A stretch of 29,102 nucleotides of DNA, from the IMG/VR virus record IMGVR_UViG_3300010885_022365, positions 1 through 29,102 of that record; one strand, given 5' to 3'. The position numbers and the translations under genes were made by a program. Shown piece after piece: positions 22,661 through 28,938 of this stretch; the stretch's first letter is position 1; each line of letters begins with the position of its first letter. Below the pieces are notes generated by a model. It worked only from the letters and a program-made list of their open reading frames with translations. It had not been told where the DNA came from and did no database searches. The DNA comes from a virus.

Positions 22661-22683
22661 TAACTATTTTATCCTTTTGTCAA
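22655..22683 (-). promoter_or_regulatory. Promoter P3 (minus) for RNA-2
   Basis: TTGACA (22678-22683) followed by TAATAT at 17-base spacing (22655-22660), or TATAAT at 15 (22657-22662). The following bases ATACAAATAAGCAG resemble the start of the P2 transcript. It overlaps the last codons of the ATPase gene. Confidence 0.7.
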
Positions 22684-22690
22684 CACTTTT

Positions 22691-23545
22691 TTAAATATCT
22701 TTTTCAACTTCCCCAAAATATTTGACAGGTTCTTTTTTAGGAAATGTAATGATTTTGGGTATTTCAACTGTTACCTTGTTTAAGAACACTTCTCGTTCTT
22801 TGGTAATATGAAATGTTGTATCTTGAACAACACCTCTTGATTTGCCACCTTTATCTGTGTTGGCCGTGCAAAGAACATCACTACTGCCATCTGCGTGTTT
22901 TTGTTGAATAAGGTAAATAAGTTCGTCAAAGTCATTGCGTAAATCGCTTGTACCCTCGTAAATGGGATTACCATCTTCGTCTTTAAACTTGTTGGTGTGA
23001 CTTGCACAAATGATGCTCATGCCTTTAAGTGTGCATTTGCGTAATATTTTGTTAAATTCTACGATTAAGCGTTTATCCATAACTGAGGTAAACTTTTTAA
23101 GCGTATCTAATATGACGACTGTTTTGCCATAATCTGCTTTACCATTACCTACGGCTTTTAACCATTCAATAACCTTTTCAATTCCATGCCCTGTCATATC
23201 AGGATTAATTAATTTATAACCATGTTTATCTGCATGAGCAAAATAATATTTCATGTCTGATGCTGATGCGTCTACGTTAATGTAAGCAACTTTATAACCT
23301 CGTTGTACCATTTCAGTACAACAGAAATTTAAAAGGGTCGTTTTACCAACTCCTGCTTCTGAACAAAATAATGTCATGTGTGAATGTATAAAAAGTTTTT
23401 GGAATAAATGTTTGGTGTTTTCAATGTTCTTAACATGCTTCTCTGTAATTTCCATCTGCTCTAATTGTGCAAAAGGATTGTTTTGATGCTCATGTTCTTT
23501 TTGTAATTGTTGAAAATTTATTGTATCTTTTACTAAGTTTTCCAT
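22691..23545 (-). CDS. RecA/RepA-like AAA ATPase (replication-initiation type)
   Basis: This 284-residue ATPase carries Walker A CSEAGVGKTT (about residues 61-70), Walker B KTVVILDTLKKF (about 141-152), and the following motif GMSIICASHTNKFKDEDGNP (sensor-like His/Asn), then TSDLRNDFDELIYLIQ. The fold resembles RepA/KaiC-type hexameric ATPases that phages use for replication or recombination. An N-terminal helical extension (1-55) may bind a partner. The start overlaps the upstream gene by 13 bases. It is the likely replication motor of this arm; a specific helicase role is inferred. Confidence 0.75.
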   Translation of the reverse strand: MENLVKDTINFQQLQKEHEHQNNPFAQLEQMEITEKHVKNIENTKHLFQKLFIHSHMTLFCSEAGVGKTTLLNFCCTEMVQRGYKVAYINVDASASDMKYYFAHADKHGYKLINPDMTGHGIEKVIEWLKAVGNGKADYGKTVVILDTLKKFTSVMDKRLIVEFNKILRKCTLKGMSIICASHTNKFKDEDGNPIYEGTSDLRNDFDELIYLIQQKHADGSSDVLCTANTDKGGKSRGVVQDTTFHITKEREVFLNKVTVEIPKIITFPKKEPVKYFGEVEKDI

Positions 23546-23862
23546 GTATGGATTGTTCCTTCAATGTCGGCTATTAAAAATGATGGTTCTAATTCGAGTA
23601 TAGCAAGCACCCATTGAGTCGTTAACTCTATATCAGGGGTAACACTTATGATGTGTATCTTTAATCCCCTGAGGTACCAAATAGATTGACTTGATGGCAA
23701 TGTAGAGCCTGTGTAGATGCTTGGAAAAAATCCGTTGTCTAAATCGTTCTCGGTTTCTAATTCAGGAATTGTCTCAAAGGGGTGTGAGTTAATATGGAAA
23801 AATACGGCTTGTGGCTGTAACCCTTGTTGTCGGTATTTTATTATTTGTTGATGGCCGAGCAT
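23533..23862 (-). CDS. Unknown protein, coupled to the ATPase
   Basis: This 109-residue protein starts at the ATG at 23862, whose AGGA ribosome site (23870-23873) lies 7 bases upstream, inside the terminator helix of leader RNA-1. The sequence opens MLGHQQIIKYRQQGLQPQAVFFHIN, a pattern I recall from other phage hypothetical proteins next to replication ATPases, and has ITSVTPDIE-like IHIISVTPDIELTTQWVLAILELEPSFLIADIEGTIHTW at the C-terminus. It overlaps the ATPase start by 13 bases, so the two are translated together. Role unknown. Confidence 0.6.
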   Translation of the reverse strand: MLGHQQIIKYRQQGLQPQAVFFHINSHPFETIPELETENDLDNGFFPSIYTGSTLPSSQSIWYLRGLKIHIISVTPDIELTTQWVLAILELEPSFLIADIEGTIHTWKT

Positions 23863-24000
23863 AAAAAAATCCTAGTTGAGAAAACGATTCGGCAAGTGTC
23901 CGACCTGTTTTACTAAACCTACTCTCGTTTAATAAAACAGACTTACCTACTACATTTTCTCAACTAGGACTTTTCGTGTCGGACTCACTTTGTCTAATTG
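23863..24000 (-). ncRNA. Leader RNA-1: attenuator with terminator helix over the ribosome site
   Basis: The minus-strand RNA (about 140 bases) has in order: X' (23978-23990), S (TCCTAGTTGAGAAAA, 23955-23969), a hairpin CTGTTTTA/TAAAACAG plus GTTTA/TAAAC with 8-base loop (23905-23940), X (23894-23904), S' (23870-23884), seven Us and then the ATG of the gene at 23862. S and S' are perfectly complementary over 15 bp, an intrinsic terminator that also buries the AGGA ribosome site. X' and X pair over 11 bp with a 2-base bulge (AAGTG, TCCGAC). The two helices interleave, so they exclude each other or form a pseudoknot. Looks like a switch. Confidence 0.72.
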
Positions 24001-24008
24001 ATAGTATA

Positions 24009-24037
24009 ACTATAAACTACTTTTTTACTTTTGTCAA
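24009..24037 (-). promoter_or_regulatory. Promoter P4 (minus) for leader RNA-1
   Basis: TTGACA (24032-24037), 17-base spacer, TATAGT (24009-24014). Expected start near 24002, which places the whole switch inside the transcript. It overlaps the end of the regulator gene. Confidence 0.72.
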
Positions 24038-24240
24038 ATATCTGCTTCAGAACCATAAATTTCAGGACTCAGTTCAAATCTGCTAACTCCTGACATTTGC
24101 TCAATTCTTAATATGTAATGTGCAGGTATTCTGCCATTTTTTGCCCAAGCGTAAATAGCGGCTCGAGTTAATCCTAATTCTCTTGCCAACTGTGCTTTGC
24201 CAATAATTCGTAATGCTTTTTCAATTGGGGTTAAATACAT
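24034..24240 (-). CDS. Cro/YdaS-like repressor
   Basis: This 68-residue protein starts at an ATG with AGGA 7 bases upstream. Residues 16-36 form a classic HTH: AQLARELGLTRAAIYAWAKNG, followed by RIPAHYILRIEQMSGVSRFELSPEIYG, the ending of the Cro/YdaS (YdaS_antitoxin-type) family. It is the first leftward gene of the divergent control region, the position of phage Cro-type regulators. It presumably binds operators between 24.24 and 24.51 kb and perhaps the TATAGC sites. No CI-like repressor is visible beside it. Confidence 0.78.
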   Translation of the reverse strand: MYLTPIEKALRIIGKAQLARELGLTRAAIYAWAKNGRIPAHYILRIEQMSGVSRFELSPEIYGSEADI

Positions 24241-24512
24241 TTGTAAATCCTTTTTAATTTAATATACGCATATTATCACAATATTTATACGATTGCAAAC
24301 ATTTTGTAAAATTAATGTTTTGCAAAACGCTATTGACAATGTTTACAATGTGTGCTAATAAGATAATCAATTATCATATATTTTATACATTGTCAATAAA
24401 TTTATTTGCATATTTTTTACAAATAGTTAAAAATTTGTTTGACAAATGTAAAACATATCTATACTATAGAACTATAGCAATATCGCTATATATTAAATAG
24501 GAAAAAAATCAA
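24241..24512. promoter_or_regulatory. Divergent early control region
   Basis: Gene-free. Besides the rightward promoter P5 it holds a second plus-strand promoter candidate (TTGACA 24333-24338, 17 bases, TAATAA 24356-24361). On the minus strand it holds two candidates: TTGCAA 24293-24298 with TAATAT 24270-24275, and TTGACA 24391-24396 with TAATTG or GATAAT. ATTGACAATGT and ACATTGTCAAT form a long inverted repeat around the centre. TTTTGCAAAA and a CAATAGCGTT half-site (24326-24335, minus) are further candidate operator parts. Which promoters are active is inferred. Confidence 0.6.
24439..24490 (+). promoter_or_regulatory. Promoter P5 (plus) with downstream palindrome
   Basis: TTGACA (24439-24444), 17 bases, TACTAT (24462-24467), 5 bases, then TATAGCAATATCGCTATA (24473-24490), a palindrome with TATAGC/GCTATA arms. 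It lies at the transcription start, so a bound dimer would block initiation. It drives the rightward early genes from 24513. Confidence 0.8.
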
Positions 24513-24728
24513 ATGGAAGAAATAACAGAAAAAAGACCTTCGTTAGTATTTATGAAAAACGGATTATTTATAAGTGATTTGTTTTTTAACTTATATCAAC
24601 ATACATATAAGGAAATTGACAAAAAAAATCTTGAATTTTTAGCATTAAGATTTTCTCGAAGCCTATATGACATGGGTTATAACATTAAGACGCGAGATAT
24701 TATTGACGACTTTAATCACCGTTTATAA
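24513..24728 (+). CDS. Unknown early protein (71 residues)
   Basis: First rightward gene, ATG at 24513 after AATAGGAAAAAAATCAA. Mixed helical protein with charged sequence (MEEITEKRPSLVFMKNG, then LEFLALRFSRSLYDMGYNIKTRDIIDDFNHRL). No HTH or metal motif. It is followed by a GAAA-loop hairpin. Position suggests an early host-takeover or regulatory protein, but nothing in the sequence says which. Confidence 0.6.
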   Translation: MEEITEKRPSLVFMKNGLFISDLFFNLYQHTYKEIDKKNLEFLALRFSRSLYDMGYNIKTRDIIDDFNHRL

Positions 24729-24733
24729 CAACC

Positions 24734-24755
24734 TCCCCTCGAAAGAGGGGATTTA
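24734..24755 (+). terminator. Weak hairpin after the first early gene
   Basis: TCCCCTC, GAAA loop, GAGGGGA form a 7-bp stem (24734-24751) followed by TTTATC. The U-run is short, so it may be a partial terminator or a stabilising hairpin. Confidence 0.5.
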
Positions 24756-24775
24756 TCAAATAAGAAAGGCATTAA

Positions 24776-24892
24776 ATGAATCATCTTCTCTACGAACAAT
24801 ATAAGCAACAATGGGTGCATGAGAATCCTAATGCTACACCCCAAAAATATGAAGCATATATTCGTTTACTTACAAAAATGTTAGGAATTTAA
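24776..24892 (+). CDS. Small 38-residue phage protein
   Basis: MNHLLYEQYKQQWVHENPNA, then TPQKYEAYIRLLTKMLGI, from an ATG with AAAGG six bases upstream. The pattern 'LYEQYKxxWxxxNPxATPxxYExxxRxxxxxxGI' is one I recall in small early proteins of other phages. It is helical and likely a partner peptide. It is followed one base later by the next gene. Function unknown. Confidence 0.65.
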   Translation: MNHLLYEQYKQQWVHENPNATPQKYEAYIRLLTKMLGI

Positions 24893-24893
24893 T

Positions 24894-25058
24894 ATGACAA
24901 GTTGGTATTGGAATGGCGAAGGTAATATAGAAGATTTTATCTATAAAAAAGAACGTGAATACGAACAGGGTTTGAAATGGGCAGGTATCCCCCAATCAGA
25001 GATACCACAATCAAATGAAAAAGGAAATGAAAATGCACGAATTAACTCAGAGAAGTAA
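24894..25058 (+). CDS. Small 54-residue protein
   Basis: Starts at an ATG one base after the previous stop: MTSWYWNGEGNIEDFIYKKE, then REYEQGLKWAGIPQSEIPQS, ending in a Lys/Asn-rich tail. Its end overlaps the start of the DUF932 gene. Acidic-aromatic N-terminus, no recognisable domain. Coupling to both neighbours suggests it belongs to the same early unit. Function unknown. Confidence 0.55.
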   Translation: MTSWYWNGEGNIEDFIYKKEREYEQGLKWAGIPQSEIPQSNEKGNENARINSEK

Positions 25059-25998
25059 TGGTTTTGTCGAAATGGCTTATGCAGGAGATACTCCTTGGCA
25101 TCGTCTAGGCAACAAACTTGAACAAGGGGCATCTATTGAAGAGTGGCAAAAGATGGCAGGTATGGATTGGGAAATTAAATCTTCTACTGCCATGTATTCT
25201 TCTGATGGACAAAATATTTTTAATTACCCAACGCAACGAGTTTTGTATCGTTCGGATAATTTAAAACCATTATCTATCGTTAGTAACCGTTATCAAGAAG
25301 TTCAACCAAAAGAAGTTCTCGAATTTTTCAGAGATTTAGTAGACGAGCATGGATTTAAATTACATACGGCAGGAACTCTAATGGGTGGAAAAAGATTTTG
25401 GGGTTTAGCCGAAACAGGAAAGTTTGCCGAAGTTTCCAAAGACGATGGAGTAGGAGGTTATTTACTCTTATCAACTTCATGCGATAGAAGTTTAGCCACA
25501 ACGGCACGATTTACTACTATTCGAGTAGTTTGCAACAACACGCTAACGCAGTCACTTGGCAATAACAAAAACACAGTATCGTTTAGCCACATGCAGACTT
25601 TTAATCACGGAAAAGTTAAACAAGAACTTGGTTCGGCAGTTGAATCGTTCGGTGGGTTTATCCAACTTGCTCAAGCCTTACAAAATATTCAGATGAATTC
25701 TCAATCATCACATTATTTTCTAAAGCGTCTAATTAACGCAACAACCTTAACTAAGCCTGAAGGATTTGATGCTACTAAAACCAAAGGATTTCAAAAAATT
25801 ATGGAATTATTTGATGGTAGTGCCAAAGGTTCGGAAATGGCAGGGCATACTCGTTGGGGTATGTTAAACGCAGTAACCGAATATGTAGACCATCATACGG
25901 CTTCACGAACATCAGAATCAAGACTTAATAACGCATGGTTTGGTTATGGAGAAATAATGAAAAACCAAGCGTTAGATATTATAACAACGGTTGTGTAA
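25033..25998 (+). CDS. DUF932 phage/plasmid-like protein
   Basis: Starts at the ATG at 25033 (MHELTQRSNGFVEMAYAG) because AAGGAA is 6 bases upstream; the frame is open to 25015 but without a better site. 321 residues. The sequence matches DUF932 proteins: NGFVEMAYAGDTPWHRLGNKL at the start, DLVDEHGFKLHTAGTLMGGKRFWGLAETG, TTIRVVCNNTLTQSLGN with the conserved VCxNTL, and HTRWGMLNAVTEYVDHHTASR near the end. The family is common in phages and plasmids and its function is not well known. It follows the early genes and precedes the recombination module. Confidence 0.8.
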   Translation: MHELTQRSNGFVEMAYAGDTPWHRLGNKLEQGASIEEWQKMAGMDWEIKSSTAMYSSDGQNIFNYPTQRVLYRSDNLKPLSIVSNRYQEVQPKEVLEFFRDLVDEHGFKLHTAGTLMGGKRFWGLAETGKFAEVSKDDGVGGYLLLSTSCDRSLATTARFTTIRVVCNNTLTQSLGNNKNTVSFSHMQTFNHGKVKQELGSAVESFGGFIQLAQALQNIQMNSQSSHYFLKRLINATTLTKPEGFDATKTKGFQKIMELFDGSAKGSEMAGHTRWGMLNAVTEYVDHHTASRTSESRLNNAWFGYGEIMKNQALDIITTVV

Positions 25999-26004
25999 AA
26001 ATAT

Positions 26005-26028
26005 CAAGCACTCGTAAAAAAGTGCTTG
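26005..26028 (+). terminator. Hairpin after the DUF932 gene, overlapping the next promoter
   Basis: CAAGCACT, 8-base loop, AGTGCTTG form an 8-bp stem. No U-run follows on the plus strand; the right arm overlaps the -35 TTGACA of P6. It may act as a weak terminator or fold to modulate P6. Confidence 0.35.
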
Positions 26029-26085
26029 ACAATTGTAAAATAGTAGTTTATGATGTCAACATATATCGCACAATAGCGTTATATA
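26026..26085 (+). promoter_or_regulatory. Promoter P6 (plus) for the recombination module
   Basis: TTGACA (26026-26031), 17 bases, TATGAT (26049-26054). Downstream lies the near-palindrome TATATCGC ... GCGTTATATA (26062-26085) with the half-site CAATAGCGTT (26071-26080). The stretch TTGACAAWTGTAAAA matches P5, so the module looks duplicated. Confidence 0.72.
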
Positions 26086-26109
26086 ACTATCAAATGAGAA
26101 AGGAATCAA

Positions 26110-26388
26110 ATGGAATCAATTATTCAACAAATATCACGAAATTACCTAGATTTTATCCATGCTGACCATATTGGGGAAACTTCCAAAGGAATTAGCATTT
26201 GGTTAGAGTATCCATATCGTATTGCAAAAAAATACTCCGTTATTAAATTTGAACAATCTTCTATAGATGGCAAGTTTGATATTCAATTTTTACAAGTAAG
26301 CCCATCAAGAGGTTTAATCGCACGTTCTGAAATATCAACATTAACCCTAAATCAAGCAAAGCAATTTATTGCAGAAAGTATAAAATGA
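26110..26388 (+). CDS. Unknown 92-residue protein ahead of the recombination genes
   Basis: ATG at 26110 with GAAAGGAATCAA upstream. Mixed alpha/beta protein (SKGISIWLEYPYRIAKKYSVIKFEQSS, then TLTLNQAKQFIAESIK). No catalytic motif or membrane segment. It overlaps the ERF gene start by 4 bases (ATGA), so it is co-translated with the annealing protein. A recombination accessory role is inferred from the operon only. Confidence 0.58.
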   Translation: MESIIQQISRNYLDFIHADHIGETSKGISIWLEYPYRIAKKYSVIKFEQSSIDGKFDIQFLQVSPSRGLIARSEISTLTLNQAKQFIAESIK

Positions 26389-26993
26389 AACAGTCTGACC
26401 AAATTAACGAACTATTAACGGCTTTATCCAAAGCACAAGGCATGATTAAAGGTGCTAGTGCTAACTCTGTTAATCCTCATTTCAAGTCTAAGTATGCTGA
26501 TTTATCGTCTGTGTGGGAAGCGTGTCGTGATGCACTCTCACAAAATGGTTTATCAATTATTCAATTTCCTTGTGAGTTTTCCGACAATAGAATGTTCTTA
26601 ACAACACGCATAGGACACAGTAGTGGTCAATGGTTAGAACAAACCATGTCATCGCCTGTAGATAAACCTACACCACAAGGAATTGGCTCTGTGCTTTCCT
26701 ATATGCGTCGCTATGCCCTATCTTCGGTGGTTGGAATATCTCAACTAGACGATGATGCAAATGAGGCTAATATAGCACCTAAAGAAAGACCTGCAACGCT
26801 TACGGCAGACGAACAAACTCATATTAAAGTATTAGCAGAAACAACTGATACTGACCTTATGAATATTACTCGTCATTTTGGAAAACAATCATTTGACCAA
26901 ATCGAAAGATTACATTACGCAACAATTGTAAAGTCTTTAGAAAAGAAAATTACTCAAATTGAAACTAAACTTAATAAGGTAGACGAACAATGA
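26385..26993 (+). CDS. erf: ERF-family single-strand annealing protein
   Basis: This 202-residue protein fits the ERF family: NELLTALSKAQGMIKGASANSVNPHFKSKYADLSSVWEACRDAL at the start, FLTTRIGHSSGQWLEQTMSSPVDKPTPQGIGSVLSYMRRYALSSVVGI in the middle, and the acidic DDDANEAN after the core. It anneals complementary single strands. The C-terminus is a helical, charged extension (IERLHYATIVKSLEKKITQIETKL). It partners the exonuclease directly downstream (ATGA overlap). The whole is a phage annealing recombination system. Confidence 0.88.
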   Translation: MKQSDQINELLTALSKAQGMIKGASANSVNPHFKSKYADLSSVWEACRDALSQNGLSIIQFPCEFSDNRMFLTTRIGHSSGQWLEQTMSSPVDKPTPQGIGSVLSYMRRYALSSVVGISQLDDDANEANIAPKERPATLTADEQTHIKVLAETTDTDLMNITRHFGKQSFDQIERLHYATIVKSLEKKITQIETKLNKVDEQ

Positions 26994-27829
26994 TAGAAGT
27001 TTATTTAGAACAAGGTTCAAAAGATTGGCTTGATTGGAGAAGAACTAAGCGTATGGCAAGTGAAACACCTGCCGTAATGGGTTTATCTCCTTATCAAACA
27101 CCTGCAAGTATTCGCAGTATTAAACAAGGAATTGGTAGAACATTTGTTAATGATGCAATGCGTACTGGCACAGAACAGGAAAAATATGCAAGAGAGGCTT
27201 ATCAAGAAGCCACTAATGAGTTAATGAGACCTGCCGTATTTGAGTTAGATGAATATGGTTGCTCAGTAGATGGCATTAATCTTGACTGCAATTTATTAGT
27301 AGAAATTAAAACTCCCAAAGACGGTCAAAATTCCGATAGATGGAAATTGGCTAGTCAAATGAAAACCACTTCTTATGATTATGCTCAATGCCAACATCAA
27401 CTTATGGTTACAGAAGCAACTGTGTGCGATTTTATGGTGTGGGATTACATTAACAAGAAATTCCTTGTTGTGCCAATTTATCCTGATAAAGTATTTCAGC
27501 AAAAAATTATGACTGAATGGGATTTATTTAGCCTAACCTTAGGGCTTCGTAATGATGATGAGTGGTTAGCATTATCTCAAAAATATAAAGCCACTTATAG
27601 CCAATATAACGCACTCAGCAAGGAGTTAGAAGCCATTAAGGAAAAGATTAAATCGTTAATGACAAGCAATTCTAACGAGGGTGCAGGTATTAAGGCTTTG
27701 CGTTATGCCGTTGGTGGTTCGGTTGATTGGCAAAAAGTTAAAGCCGATAAAGAATTAACAGATGAATACTTGGAAGCATTTAAAAAGCCAAGTACCGAGG
27801 GTTTTAAAATTACATTAACAAAGGAATAA
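26990..27829 (+). CDS. YqaJ/lambda-exonuclease-like nuclease
   Basis: This 279-residue protein has the PD-(D/E)XK core of the YqaJ family. RRTKRMASETPAVMGLSPYQ starts the domain, then GTEQEKYAREAY (helix with acidic residue). CSVDGIN with Asp94, LLVEIKTP with Glu105 and Lys107, and CQHQLMV with Gln135 follow. A C-terminal helical region (about 190-279) is normal. It resects double-stranded ends so that ERF and SSB can anneal. It overlaps ERF by four bases and precedes SSB by one base. All catalytic residues are present. Confidence 0.88.
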   Translation: MIEVYLEQGSKDWLDWRRTKRMASETPAVMGLSPYQTPASIRSIKQGIGRTFVNDAMRTGTEQEKYAREAYQEATNELMRPAVFELDEYGCSVDGINLDCNLLVEIKTPKDGQNSDRWKLASQMKTTSYDYAQCQHQLMVTEATVCDFMVWDYINKKFLVVPIYPDKVFQQKIMTEWDLFSLTLGLRNDDEWLALSQKYKATYSQYNALSKELEAIKEKIKSLMTSNSNEGAGIKALRYAVGGSVDWQKVKADKELTDEYLEAFKKPSTEGFKITLTKE

Positions 27830-27830
27830 T

Positions 27831-28238
27831 ATGTCAGGTAGCGTAAACAAAACATTTACTTTAGGTAGATTAGGAAAAGACCCTAAAATCATTTATGGTG
27901 CTTCAGGAGATAAAGTAGCCAAGTTTTCTATTGGTACTTCATTTCAATATACTAAAGATGGACAAAAAATAGATAAAACCGAATGGATAAATTGCTCGGC
28001 TTTTGGAAAATTAGCAGATTTTATTGAAAAATATAGCCAAAAAGGTGACTTAGTATTTGTAGAAGGTTCATTACGAACTACTAAGTGGGAGAAAGATGGT
28101 ACTGACCATTATTCAACAGAAGTTATTGCCGGAAGATTTCAAAGTTTATCAAGCAAAAGAGATAAAAAAGAATCAGACTTTCCAACATCTTTAGCAAATT
28201 TACAAAATGACGACATTGACCAAGATTTACCCTTCTAA
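27831..28238 (+). CDS. ssb: Single-stranded DNA-binding protein (SSB)
   Basis: This 135-residue protein has the SSB OB-fold: KTFTLGRLGKDPKIIYGASGDKVAKFSIGTS, then TEWINCSAFGKLADFIEKYSQKGDLVFVEGSLRT and STEVIAGRFQSL. The C-terminus is the acidic tip DDIDQDLPF, typical for recruiting partner proteins. The order exonuclease-SSB-nuclease with one-base gaps indicates one recombination operon. Length is short but within phage SSB range. Confidence 0.92.
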   Translation: MSGSVNKTFTLGRLGKDPKIIYGASGDKVAKFSIGTSFQYTKDGQKIDKTEWINCSAFGKLADFIEKYSQKGDLVFVEGSLRTTKWEKDGTDHYSTEVIAGRFQSLSSKRDKKESDFPTSLANLQNDDIDQDLPF

Positions 28239-28239
28239 A

Positions 28240-28611
28240 ATGCGAAATACTTATGCTACGCATATAGATTATTCATTCTTACATTATGTAATTGAATCTA
28301 ATCCTTTATTTATGCCAAGTAATCTAGATGGCATTATAGAACGTAAAGGTAAATTTTTAGTTATGGAATGGAAACGACCTAATGAAAAAAGTAATAAAGG
28401 ACAAATACGTTTACTATGTGCGTTAGCAGAAAACCCTAAATTTGAAGTTTTGCTTATAAAAGGACATACTGATAATGGCATTCCTGAAATTGGATGGTTT
28501 TATTATGTTGTTCCTTATTTAAAACCAAAATGCAGAAAGATAGGATTTGGAACAGAAAGTTTAAAACAATTTATCAAAACTTGGTACGAAAGGTCTAATA
28601 ATGAACAATAA
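28240..28611 (+). CDS. PD-(D/E)XK-like nuclease, possible resolvase
   Basis: The start is placed at the ATG at 28240, immediately after the SSB stop (123 residues); a longer frame to 28207 overlaps SSB and lacks a ribosome site. The core reads MPSNLDGIIERKGKFLVMEWKRPNEKSNKGQIRLLCALAEN, i.e. Asp30, Glu43-x-Lys45 and Gln, a PD-(D/E)XK-like arrangement. Fits VRR-NUC or resolvase-type nucleases that accompany recombination genes. No better family assigned. Could replace or add to RusA on the other arm. Confidence 0.55.
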   Translation: MRNTYATHIDYSFLHYVIESNPLFMPSNLDGIIERKGKFLVMEWKRPNEKSNKGQIRLLCALAENPKFEVLLIKGHTDNGIPEIGWFYYVVPYLKPKCRKIGFGTESLKQFIKTWYERSNNEQ

Positions 28612-28804
28612 AACAATTAATGTTGCTATATTTTTGTGGCATATTACTGTGTTATTTTTCTTAGCCGTTGTTCTTGGTTGCTTGCTTTGGGTTTTATCTT
28701 CGCATGAAAAAACTGTTGGCTATGACTGTCAGTTAGCAGAGATTAGCCCTGATGTGCCTTTGATGTATAAAGAAGCCTGTAGAAAAGAGAGGATGAAGAA
28801 ATGA
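28601..28804 (+). CDS. Small membrane protein with YDCQLAEISPD motif
   Basis: 67 residues from an ATG at 28601 with AAAGG 7 bases upstream. A membrane segment covers about residues 8-32 (VAIFLWHITVLFFLAVVLGCLLWVL), followed by an outward or cytoplasmic tail GYDCQLAEISPDVPLMYKEACRKERMKK with a pattern (C-x-LAEISPDxP ... C) I have seen in other small phage membrane proteins. It overlaps the previous gene by 11 bases and the next by four. Function unknown. Confidence 0.62.
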   Translation: MNNKTINVAIFLWHITVLFFLAVVLGCLLWVLSSHEKTVGYDCQLAEISPDVPLMYKEACRKERMKK

Positions 28805-28938
28805 AAAAACAAACTAAACCACCAACACCTAAATGGCAAGACCCTAATTGGGTTTATGTTCCTGCAGTTTCAACTAATGTCCTACAACGTCTTAAAGACT
28901 TTGGATTTAAGCCACCTAGTGAGCAAAAGCCATTATGA
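28801..28938 (+). CDS. Small basic 45-residue protein
   Basis: MKKQTKPPTPKWQDPNWVYV, then PAVSTNVLQRLKDFGFKPPS, EQKPL. Basic and proline-rich at both ends with a short central helix. It overlaps both neighbours by ATGA-type junctions, so it is translated as part of a chain of small genes. No family recognised; possibly a peptide partner. Confidence 0.6.
   Translation: MKKQTKPPTPKWQDPNWVYVPAVSTNVLQRLKDFGFKPPSEQKPL

Noticed and set aside
25935-26165. Plus frame of 76 residues between DUF932 and the 92-residue gene
   Set aside because: It runs through the hairpin, promoter P6 and operator-like repeats, has no ribosome site and overlaps two better genes.
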